A stretch of DNA of 64,000 bases, taken from contig CADACS010000001.1 of the NCBI GenBank assembly GCA_902786505.1, positions 1-64,000 of the forward strand. The letters run 5' to 3'. The stretch is from an uncultured Planctomycetota bacterium. Lineage in GTDB: Bacteria; Planctomycetota; Planctomycetia; Pirellulales; Thermoguttaceae. The notes beneath the pieces are model-generated. The model did no database searches. It was not told where the DNA came from and saw only the letters and a program-made list of their open reading frames with translations. Every line of letters starts with the position of its first letter. Position 1 is the first letter of the stretch. The position numbers and the translations under genes are program-made. Of the stretch, positions 34,868 through 42,423 are shown in pieces.

Positions 34868-36964
34868 CTACTTCGAGCATCGAATAAAGGTAATCGAGTG
34901 GGCGGGCAGGGAAATTTGCCCGTTCTCTACTTTGAGGACCTTTTCTTCCGGAACGACGTTATTCTCTTTTCCGACGTCGTTATAGTCGTCGGGCGCGTCG
35001 CCGGCGAGAACGGTCGCGTTAAGCTCTTGCGGCGTATGGCCGAGCAGCTTTTCCCATTGGACGGTCGCAGCCGCTGCGTTTTCCGGGTCCTTATTGACGA
35101 AGACAAGCGTAAACTTATCCTGCGCGTCGTTTACGGTAACGGCGGCGTCGAGTTTCGGAACCGTCTTTTTGCCGACGGTCAGCGGCTCGGAATAGAACTC
35201 GACTGGAAGGTAGTTCTTTTCGAGCAGACTGCCGTAGAGCTTAAAGAGATGGAACGTCGGGCGTTTAACGATTCCTTCCGGATAGACGTAGAGCGCGCCG
35301 CGCACGTTGACAATCGGGGAGAAGCACGCGATCTCGACGTCTTCGCAATGGCGCAGGCAGGAATTCAGGAAACACGCGGCGAAGACGGCGTCCGCCATTG
35401 TATAGACGGAATTGTCGTCGTTGAGTTTGCGCGCGTCTAAATCGAGCGCTTTCGGGTTCCCTATGCCCGGATGATACCAGCCGCGGAGATTCCATTCGTC
35501 GAACGCGATCTTCGTTTTGCCGCGGCGGCCCGTCCGTTCGAGCATGTCGATCGTGTGCAGGATATCCTGTTCCGGCGCGTTGGTCAGCGTCATGCATTCG
35601 GGGTACGGGAGCGGCTTCTTATTGGCGTCGAGCCAGGACCAATATCCGTGAATCGAGACGTAGTCGAGGAGATAGCCCGCCGAATTGAGGAGCGGAATCG
35701 TCCAGTCTTCGTTCGGGAGCGCGGCGGCGAACAGCTTGATATTCGCGTCGGTATTGATCATGAGCTTTCCGGATTCTCGCACGAACGGGCCCCATTCGGC
35801 GACCGTTTTCGCGCCCATTTCATGCCCGCCCCAGTTCTCGTTGCCGATACTCCAGTATTTGACGTTAAACGGCTCCTTATATCCGTGCTCGGCGCGCATC
35901 CGTCCGAATTTTCCCACGTTAAGATTGCAGTATTCGACCCAGTCGCTCATCTCTTCGGGGGTTCCGGTTCCGGCGTTCGTGCAGATATACGGCTCCGCGC
36001 CGATCATGCGGCACCACGCGACGTATTCCGCCGTCCCGAACGTATTGGGATCCTCGACGTGCCACGCTTTGTCGTAATAGGGCTGGCGTTCGGGCCCGAC
36101 GCCGTTAATCCAATGGTACGCGGAAACGAAGCATCCGCCGGGCCAGCGCACGATCGGAATATTGAGTTCTTTGAGCGCTTCGACGACGTCTTGGCGAAAG
36201 CCCGCCGCGTCGGAGAGGGGCGAGCCCGGCTCGAAGATTCCGCCGTAGACCTGACGGTGAAAATGCTCGACGAACTGCCCGAAAATCATTCGGTCGTACG
36301 GAATCGGCGCCGCGGAATCGGCGACCGTTAACTCGTTGAACTGATTGGCGCTTACGCTGTCCGTCTGATAGACGCAGTCCACTTTGATATGCGCCCAGTT
36401 GTCCTTCTTTTTTTTGTCGAAAATTACAAAACGCGCTTTCCGGTTCATATAAGGCTCGACGTTCCAGACTTTGCGTTCGAGCCCTTCGTGCCCGACCTGC
36501 GGAACGGAAAAGAGGCCCGTCTCCGTGAGGACTTCTTTGCCGTCGACCAGCAGACTGACGCCCGTCTCGCCCGGAAAACGCCCGCCCCCGATATAGAAGA
36601 CGATATTTTTGCGTTCGATGGTAAACTCAGGCGACGTGAGCGTTCCCGTCGAATCGTCCCCGTTCTGAAGGAACGTATTGACCAGCTTTCGCCCATGATA
36701 GCCGAAGACGTAACCCATGCCGCAGCGCTTATATCCCTGCGCGGGCGCGGTTCCGAACGCGTCCCCTTCGGCGGTCCAGCCTTCGTAATCCTGCCCTTCG
36801 AAGTCGGAAATAACAATATCGGGCCGCTGGGGCTCCTCGCCCGGAAGCGCGCGCTGAAAGAAGAACGCGCACAGGAACGCGGTCAAAAAGAAAAGCGCTT
36901 GATATCGCGGCCGAACAGAAAATAAGAATAGAAGATTGGCACGTTTCATTCTCTCTCGCCTCAT
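34868..36964 (-). CDS. Exported GH51-like alpha-L-arabinofuranosidase
   Basis: 698 residues from ATG 36964; ATG 36949 is also possible. One N-terminal hydrophobic segment (about 22-40) serves as signal or anchor. Residues of about 48-200 form a beta-sandwich resembling the GH32 C-terminal-type domain (VISDFEGQDYEGWTAEGDAF). The catalytic TIM barrel follows, with GQFVEHFHRQVYGGIFEPGS, VRWPGGCFV, the acid/base Glu376 in WSIGNENWGG and the nucleophile Glu490 in AFDEWN. The C-terminal beta domain ends in SITFIRC. The activity would be removal of L-arabinofuranose from arabinan or arabinoxylan outside the cytoplasm. It has its own promoter at 37109-37137. Confidence 0.92.
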   Translation of the reverse strand: MRRERMKRANLLFLFSVRPRYQALFFLTAFLCAFFFQRALPGEEPQRPDIVISDFEGQDYEGWTAEGDAFGTAPAQGYKRCGMGYVFGYHGRKLVNTFLQNGDDSTGTLTSPEFTIERKNIVFYIGGGRFPGETGVSLLVDGKEVLTETGLFSVPQVGHEGLERKVWNVEPYMNRKARFVIFDKKKKDNWAHIKVDCVYQTDSVSANQFNELTVADSAAPIPYDRMIFGQFVEHFHRQVYGGIFEPGSPLSDAAGFRQDVVEALKELNIPIVRWPGGCFVSAYHWINGVGPERQPYYDKAWHVEDPNTFGTAEYVAWCRMIGAEPYICTNAGTGTPEEMSDWVEYCNLNVGKFGRMRAEHGYKEPFNVKYWSIGNENWGGHEMGAKTVAEWGPFVRESGKLMINTDANIKLFAAALPNEDWTIPLLNSAGYLLDYVSIHGYWSWLDANKKPLPYPECMTLTNAPEQDILHTIDMLERTGRRGKTKIAFDEWNLRGWYHPGIGNPKALDLDARKLNDDNSVYTMADAVFAACFLNSCLRHCEDVEIACFSPIVNVRGALYVYPEGIVKRPTFHLFKLYGSLLEKNYLPVEFYSEPLTVGKKTVPKLDAAVTVNDAQDKFTLVFVNKDPENAAAATVQWEKLLGHTPQELNATVLAGDAPDDYNDVGKENNVVPEEKVLKVENGQISLPAHSITFIRCSK

Positions 36965-37108
36965 GTCTGCCTGTTGTGTTTTGTCGCGGCGCCGTCTGCG
37001 GAGAACGCGATCCGCCGAGCCGTAACTTGCGGAATCGGAACGGTTGCAACGGCGCCGCCAAACGCCCGAAAACGCTTCCTCCGGGACAAAAGTCTTTTTC
37101 CAAGCCCT

Positions 37109-37137
37109 ATTGTATCGGGCCGCGCCGGGTCCCGCAA
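37109..37137 (-). promoter_or_regulatory. Promoter of the arabinofuranosidase gene
   Basis: On the minus strand TTGCGG (37137-37132), 17-bp spacer, TACAAT (37114-37109). Confidence 0.6.
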
Positions 37138-37209
37138 GCTTTTTTGTAAAATTCGTCGCCGTCTAGCCTCGGCGCCCTTTTCACTTTCCGCGGAATTATT
37201 TGAAAAAGC

Positions 37210-37238
37210 TTGCAAAGCGCGCAAACTCTCTTTATACT
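37210..37238 (+). promoter_or_regulatory. Promoter of the HzsA-like gene
   Basis: TTGCAA (37210-37215), 17-bp spacer, TATACT (37233-37238). Confidence 0.6.
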
Positions 37239-37329
37239 ATTGACGTCGGCCGTCTAGAAAGAACGGAACGTCGGCGCGCCGTTTCCTTTTTATTTCCGCA
37301 CGCTTTCCTTTAACGCAACAGGAGCGCAC

Positions 37330-40128
37330 ATGAAACGTTCGGCTTTTTTGTTATTGACGCTGGCGGCGTCCGTCTGCCAACTGGCGCTGGGATTTGAACC
37401 GGTCGAATCGAAGGCGTCGCGCGTCAACTCGAATCCGCAGGATCTGACGGTCGAATTGAACGGCGCGAAGGATCTCTATCTTTACGCCGATTACGGGGGC
37501 GACTCTTACGACTGCGATCAGGCGATTTGGGCGAGTCCGAAACTGATTCGGAGAGACGGAACCGAAGTCGATCTCACGACGCTGACGCCGGAATCGGCCC
37601 AAACGGGCTGGGGCGAGCTGATCGTCAATAAGAACCACATGGGTCAGCCGCTCCAGATCGGCAAGTCGACCTACAAGACCGGCTTCTGGGCGCACGCGCC
37701 GTCCCTGCTGCACTTCAAGCTGGACGGCTCTTTCGAGCGCTTTACCGTTTCCGTCGGGCTCGACCGCAAAAACGCCGCGCGCGGATCCGCCGTCTTTCAC
37801 ATACTCGACAAGCCGGTCGAACTGCCCGCCCCGGAAGAATACAACAAGCTCAATCAGCAGGCGAAATACGCCCCGATTCCGCCGTCCGCCGAGACGGAGT
37901 TTACCTTCAACGCGCAGGCTGCGGAAAAACTGCTCGACGCCGGCGTCGAACAGCTTATCTTTGTTCGGCGCTATACTTACAACTCGAATCACGTCTATAC
38001 CGACCACGTCAACTGCGACTGGCTGCCCGGCGCCGGATTCTGCATACTCGACCTCAAGACGGGCAAGACGCGCGATCTCCTCTTTAACGAGCTTCACAAC
38101 GGCATGATCCAGCGCTTCGACGTCTCGTACGACGCCAAGAAAATCGTTTTCGATTTCCGCGCGTCGCCCAAAGAGGGCTATCGGATTTACGAAGCGAATC
38201 TCGACGGTACGGGCCTGCGTCAGCTTACGTTCCCGGTCGCGGACGAACAGGAGCTCGTTAAGAAGTACGCGCGCGGAAGTTACATGCACGGAACCGACGA
38301 CCTGCATCCGTGCTATCTGCCCGACGGCGGAATCGCGTTCGTTTCGACGCGCGCCCAGTTCAGCGTCCTTTGCGACTCGTCCGACAACTTTACCGTAACG
38401 AATCTCTACCGCATGGACGGGGACGGCGGTAATCTTCACGCGCTCACCTACAGCGCCCTCAACGAGCAGTCGCCCGCCGTCTTGCCCGACGGCAGAATTA
38501 TTTATCATCGCTGGGAATACGTCGATAAAGCGGCCGGAAACGCCAAAGCGCTCTGGGCGATCAATCCCGACGGCACGAGCCCCGCGGAAGTCTACGGCGA
38601 CAATATCTCGTTCCCCGAATCGATGATGTACCCGCGCCCGATTCCCGACGCCGACAATAAGATCGTCTTTCTCGGAACGTCGCACTGCTGCCCGAACAAC
38701 GCGTTCGGGACCGTAATTACGATCGACGCGAAAAACGACGCGCGTTCGGTCGACACGATGCATTACGTAACGAACGACGTGCGGACCTACCATCACAACG
38801 GCTTCCATTTTCTCGACGAAAACGGGGAATATCAGCACGACCTGACGGGCGTTCCGGGCCGTCTCTTTAAGGATCCGTATCCGATCTCCGAGGACCTGTT
38901 TATCGCGTCGCGCAAGCCGGCGGGGCTCGCATGGTCTGATCCGACCGGATACGACCTTGTCCTCCTCGATTACGACGGCGCGGAAACGCCGCTCCTTGCC
39001 GACGAAAACGCGTCCTGCTGGCACGCCGTGCCGATCTGGGAACGCGACGTCCCGCCCGTGCGTTCGAGCGTCGTCAACGAAGAACTGGCGAGTCAGAATC
39101 GCGCGCTCCTTGCCGTTACCGACGTCTACGCCGGCATGCCGGCCGTCGAGCGCGGTACCGTTAAGTATATCCGCATTTTGGAACAGGTTCCGCGGTCCTG
39201 GTCCGCGCGCAAAAGCTGGGGCGAAGATCACGAGGGAACGACCCACGCGCACAGCGCCGTCGCGAACGGCTCCCTGAGCGTTAAAGTGCAGCTTGGCGTC
39301 GTACCCGTGGAAGAAGACGGGAGCGCGTACTTCTACGTGCCCGCCGACCGCGCGCTCTATTTCCAGGCGCTCGACGAAAAGTACCGCGCCGTTCAGACGG
39401 AGCGCACGTACGTCAATTACCGGCCGGGCGAACAGCGCGCGTGCGTCGGATGCCATGAGATGCAGAACGAAGCGCCCCTGACGTCGAATCCGGTCGCGCC
39501 CAAGGCGCTCTCGAAAGAGCCGAGCGAACTTCTGCCGCAAAAGGGCCAGCCGAGCGCCGCGTTTACTTTCGATTACGACCGCCAGATTCAGCCGATTTGG
39601 AACGCGCGCTGCGTCTCCTGCCACGACGGACAGGAGGGTTCGGCCGCGCCCGATATGCGCGGCGACGCGAAATTGAACTATTCGATTTCCTACTGGAGTC
39701 TCGTCAACTTGGGCAATTCCGATAAGAACCTGCTCGGGAACCGCGCCGAACGCAACGAAGACGCCGCGAGCAACGGAATCGAGTTCATACCCGCGTATCA
39801 GAGCGGAACGCTCTCCAGCCCGCTCGGAGCCTGGCTCTTTGGCGAAACGGCCCTCAAAGACGCGCCCGACGCCGCGAAGGACGAGCTCAAGCTCCTTATC
39901 GAGAAGCATAAGGACGCGAACGTTCAGCTCACGGAAGCGGAGCTCCTGACCGTCGCGAACTGGCTCGACGTCAACGCGCCGTATCATCCGTCCTATTTCG
40001 GAAGACTTCACGAAAAATTCCAAGGGCGGCCCGATTACCGGCCGGAGGTTTCCGTCGAGGAAGCAAGGTCGAGAACGCTGCCGGAGCGGATTCAAAAGCT
40101 GTACGAGCAGGGGAACGCCGCGAAGTAA
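37330..40128 (+). CDS. HzsA-related exported cytochrome with NPCBM domain
   Basis: 932 residues with a signal peptide (MKRSAFLLLTLAASVCQLALG). An NPCBM-like carbohydrate-binding module (about 30-170, GFWAHAPSLLHFKLDG) precedes a TolB/WD-like propeller region. The YRIYEANLDGTGLRQLT, DDLHPCYLPDGGIAFVSTR and LPDGRIIYHRWEYVD segments are typical of the hydrazine-synthase-alpha-like family. Two c-type haem sites follow: CVGCH at Cys705 and CVSCH at Cys761. True HzsA is confined to anammox bacteria; relatives with the same fold and haems are widespread in planctomycetes with unknown redox roles. No hzsB/C partners are present, so hydrazine chemistry is not suggested. Sugar-linked electron transfer outside the cell is inference. 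Confidence 0.87.
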   Translation: MKRSAFLLLTLAASVCQLALGFEPVESKASRVNSNPQDLTVELNGAKDLYLYADYGGDSYDCDQAIWASPKLIRRDGTEVDLTTLTPESAQTGWGELIVNKNHMGQPLQIGKSTYKTGFWAHAPSLLHFKLDGSFERFTVSVGLDRKNAARGSAVFHILDKPVELPAPEEYNKLNQQAKYAPIPPSAETEFTFNAQAAEKLLDAGVEQLIFVRRYTYNSNHVYTDHVNCDWLPGAGFCILDLKTGKTRDLLFNELHNGMIQRFDVSYDAKKIVFDFRASPKEGYRIYEANLDGTGLRQLTFPVADEQELVKKYARGSYMHGTDDLHPCYLPDGGIAFVSTRAQFSVLCDSSDNFTVTNLYRMDGDGGNLHALTYSALNEQSPAVLPDGRIIYHRWEYVDKAAGNAKALWAINPDGTSPAEVYGDNISFPESMMYPRPIPDADNKIVFLGTSHCCPNNAFGTVITIDAKNDARSVDTMHYVTNDVRTYHHNGFHFLDENGEYQHDLTGVPGRLFKDPYPISEDLFIASRKPAGLAWSDPTGYDLVLLDYDGAETPLLADENASCWHAVPIWERDVPPVRSSVVNEELASQNRALLAVTDVYAGMPAVERGTVKYIRILEQVPRSWSARKSWGEDHEGTTHAHSAVANGSLSVKVQLGVVPVEEDGSAYFYVPADRALYFQALDEKYRAVQTERTYVNYRPGEQRACVGCHEMQNEAPLTSNPVAPKALSKEPSELLPQKGQPSAAFTFDYDRQIQPIWNARCVSCHDGQEGSAAPDMRGDAKLNYSISYWSLVNLGNSDKNLLGNRAERNEDAASNGIEFIPAYQSGTLSSPLGAWLFGETALKDAPDAAKDELKLLIEKHKDANVQLTEAELLTVANWLDVNAPYHPSYFGRLHEKFQGRPDYRPEVSVEEARSRTLPERIQKLYEQGNAAK

Positions 40129-40537
40129 CGCGCGGCGCGAGACGCGTTTGCGCTCCGCGAATTAACGTAAAAGCCAAAGGGACGGCTTCCGCCCTTTTGG
40201 CTTTTTCTTTTGGGTTCGGACGGCAGACGGCGCGGGGACTGGAGCGGCGTTCAATCGCGCGCGCCGACGCGTTAAAAGACAAATATTTAAAAGATTTTCA
40301 GGCGCTCTTTTATTCCCGTTTGATTGGCGGTATAATCACGGACGGCGCGGAATCGGATTCGTTTGATCCTGCGCCGGCGCTTATTGGCGGCGGCGCCGGA
40401 GCGGACGTTCACGGGGACTTTCTTTTCGGGGAACGGCGATCCAGCGTTGCTTTTTCTTGCGCCGCCTGTATTGCGGTCTTTATGTTTAAACTGGGTTTGC
40501 GGCAGTCGTATGCCGCGCAATACGTTAGGAGGTTCTC
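40129..40537. other. Intergenic region before the DUF1559 gene
   Basis: 409 bp. It holds the terminator at 40169-40210 and a TATAAT at 40331-40336 without a good -35 box. AGGAGG lies before the next start. Confidence 0.5.
40169..40210 (+). terminator. Terminator of the HzsA-like gene
   Basis: AAAAGCCAAAGGG (40169-40181) pairs with CCCTTTTGGCTTTT (40192-40205; one bulge), followed by TCTTTT. Confidence 0.8.
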
Positions 40538-41620
40538 ATGGGCAGGAATCGCAAAGGTTTTACCCTTGTTGAATTGCTGGTCGTCATCGCGATCATCGGT
40601 ATTTTAATCGGCCTTCTTCTTCCCGCGGTTCAGGCGGCTCGGGAAGCGGCGCGCCGCATGCAGTGCACGAACAATCTGAAGCAGCTCTGTCTGGCGATTC
40701 TCAATTACGCGGACCGCAATAAAGACATGCTGCCTGCGTTCGGCATGGGCTCGAACGGCAACTGCACGCCGTTCCTGTGCATCTTGCCGGAAATCGAGCA
40801 GAATCAGCGTTTTTCTGAAATCATGGCGCACCCCGCCGACCCCGCGTGGTACAATCCCTACAGCGACCAGAAGTGCTGGAAAGGCAAGATTACCGCGTTT
40901 AACTGCCCGTCCGACGCGTCGACCTCCTCGGCCGACGAGAACAAGCTCACGCCCGGCAACTACTGCTTCTGCGACGCCGACTACATCAACCGGCGTTACG
41001 GCCAGTGGGGGAACGAGCGGTCCGCGTTCGGTATGGAGCGGCGTTCCGACCAGTGGGCGGGCACCGACTGGGGCGGCGGGAGCCGGCCCCTTTCGTACGT
41101 CGTCGACGGCACGAGCAATACGATCGCCATGAGCGAGCACGTCGCGTCGCCCAGCGAGCTCGGCGTCGAGCACCGTCGGATTCTCGGCGGGTTCGCGCTG
41201 AATACGAACGCGTGGTCCTATACGCCGAACGTCTGCCTTGCGAAGCGCGGCGCGAACGGTCAGTTTGCCGCGGGCGTTGCGACGTCGGGCGGTATCGGCG
41301 AACGCGTCTTCTACTATTCGTACAACAACGCGATGTTCCAAACGATTCTGCCTCCGAACTCTCCTTCCTGCGGTCAGGACACGACGTTCCAGGACGCGGG
41401 CTATTTTCCGGCGACGAGCAATCACAGCGGCGGCGTCAACGTCGGCATGCTCGACGGGAGCGTCCGATTCGTGAGCGATACGGTGAACTGCGAAACGCCG
41501 GGCACGAGCGGACTTTCCGGCTGGTATAAATACTGGGGCTCGCAGAGCGGCGTCTCGCCGTTCGGCGTCTGGGGCGCGCTTGGCACCTGCAAGGCGGGCG
41601 AAACGAACGCGACTCTCTAA
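40538..41620 (+). CDS. DUF1559 prepilin-like protein (planctomycete type)
   Basis: 360 residues. The N-terminus is a type IV prepilin-like leader, [15 protein letters not shown] with Glu at +5, followed by the strongly conserved [17 protein letters not shown]. The C-terminal block [18 protein letters not shown] is the H-X9-DG signature of the DUF1559 family, which is hugely expanded in planctomycetes. AGGAGG precedes the ATG. The protein should be processed by a prepilin peptidase and anchored in or exposed beyond the membrane, possibly as a pseudopilin or surface protein. It is followed by its usual partner, a small lipoprotein with a transthyretin-like fold. Confidence 0.95.
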   Translation: MGRNRKGFTLVELLVVIAIIGILIGLLLPAVQAAREAARRMQCTNNLKQLCLAILNYADRNKDMLPAFGMGSNGNCTPFLCILPEIEQNQRFSEIMAHPADPAWYNPYSDQKCWKGKITAFNCPSDASTSSADENKLTPGNYCFCDADYINRRYGQWGNERSAFGMERRSDQWAGTDWGGGSRPLSYVVDGTSNTIAMSEHVASPSELGVEHRRILGGFALNTNAWSYTPNVCLAKRGANGQFAAGVATSGGIGERVFYYSYNNAMFQTILPPNSPSCGQDTTFQDAGYFPATSNHSGGVNVGMLDGSVRFVSDTVNCETPGTSGLSGWYKYWGSQSGVSPFGVWGALGTCKAGETNATL

Positions 41621-41650
41621 CGTCTGGACATTCGGAAAGGAGCTTTGCTC

Positions 41651-42184
41651 ATGAAAAGATTAGCGGCGTTGACGCTCGTTCTGCTCGCGTGTTCGGCGGC
41701 CTTTTCCGGCTGTCAGAAGTCTCGGCTTGACGGGCTTGTGGACGCGGAAGGCGTCGTTACGCTCAACGGGGAACCGGTCGCCGGCGCCACCGTCCTCTTT
41801 GCCCCGAAGCAGATCGGAGGACAGGCGGCGAGCGCGCAGGCGACTACCGACGAAAAGGGCGCCTTCAAGATGACGACGCTCGACCCGGGAGACGGCGTTT
41901 ATCCGGGCGAATATACCGTTACCGTTATGAAGGACCGGGTCGAGGGCGGCCTCTCGCCGGAAGAAGCGAAAGACCGCATGGACAATCCCGACAAATACAG
42001 GGGACAGGCGCCGCCGCCCCAGACGGTCGTGCACGAATTGCCCGTTAAGTACGCCGATTTGAATCAGTCCGGCTTGACCGTTAACGTGCCCCCCGGCGGA
42101 CAGAAAGATATCGCGCTCGCGCTCGAAGGGGAAGTCGATCTGACGCCGCAGGAGCAGACGGCGGGCCACGGCGGCGGCCGCTGA
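41651..42184 (+). CDS. Small lipoprotein with carboxypeptidase-regulatory (transthyretin-like) domain
   Basis: 177 residues from ATG 41651, preceded by AAAGGAG with 8-base spacing. The TTG six bases earlier is too close. The lipobox is AFSGC, with the lipidated Cys at about residue 21. The mature part EGVVTLNGEPVAGATVLFAP...TTDEKGAFKM...PGEYTVTV is a single beta-sandwich of the transthyretin-like/CarboxypepD_reg type. It sits directly after a DUF1559 gene, a pairing seen widely in planctomycetes, so the two probably act together at the cell surface. Its 3' end (from about 42124) is copied downstream as part of the tandem duplication. Confidence 0.88.
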   Translation: MKRLAALTLVLLACSAAFSGCQKSRLDGLVDAEGVVTLNGEPVAGATVLFAPKQIGGQAASAQATTDEKGAFKMTTLDPGDGVYPGEYTVTVMKDRVEGGLSPEEAKDRMDNPDKYRGQAPPPQTVVHELPVKYADLNQSGLTVNVPPGGQKDIALALEGEVDLTPQEQTAGHGGGR

Positions 42185-42228
42185 TTTCGCGCGCCTGCCG
42201 GGCCGTTCTTTTGTTTTATTGTGAAACC

Positions 42229-42275
42229 GCGTCCGCCCGTTCAAACGATTGATCGGGCGGGCGCATGTTTTTTCC
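42229..42275 (+). terminator. Terminator of the DUF1559/lipoprotein pair
   Basis: GCGTCCGCCCG (42229-42239) pairs with CGGGCGGGCGC (42254-42264; one G-T pair), then ATGTTTTTT. A degraded version is visible in unit B near 45430-45460. Confidence 0.7.
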
Positions 42276-42319
42276 GACGCCGCTAAATGTTTTATTATGA
42301 AGTCTTTTTTGGCGCGCTC

Positions 42320-42348
42320 TTGAAACGCTCTTTTATGTTTTGTATAAT
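42320..42348 (+). promoter_or_regulatory. Promoter of paralogue 3
   Basis: TTGAAA (42320-42325), 17-bp spacer, TATAAT (42343-42348). The same boxes occur in unit B. Confidence 0.8.
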
Positions 42349-42423
42349 CTGCTCGGTTTGGGTCGTATGTCGACGGCGAACGTCGATTAATACTTTTTTC
42401 AAAAGACGTTAGAGGGTAATAAG

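Larger units (their letters stand above)
36965..37329. other. Divergent intergenic region with two back-to-back promoters
   Basis: 365 bp between the arabinofuranosidase and the HzsA-like gene. One promoter faces each way, about 70 bp apart, which would allow joint control. No obvious operator palindrome seen. Confidence 0.6.

Noticed and set aside
34718-35440. Plus-strand open frame of 240 codons after the small acidic protein.
   Set aside because: It spans a terminator hairpin and lies antisense to the GH51 gene; the product is basic and motif-free.
37351-40095. A very long open frame on the minus strand, antisense to the HzsA-like gene (similar long antisense frames lie opposite the TPR, GH36 and ABC permease genes).
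   Set aside because: High-GC codon bias leaves few stops on the opposite strand. The predicted products are Arg/Val-rich, lack any motif or ribosome site, and each overlaps a gene with clear domains.
37330-40128. True hydrazine synthase (anammox) function for the HzsA-like protein.
   Set aside because: No beta/gamma subunits, hydrazine dehydrogenase or other anammox genes are near, and an NPCBM domain is fused to it.
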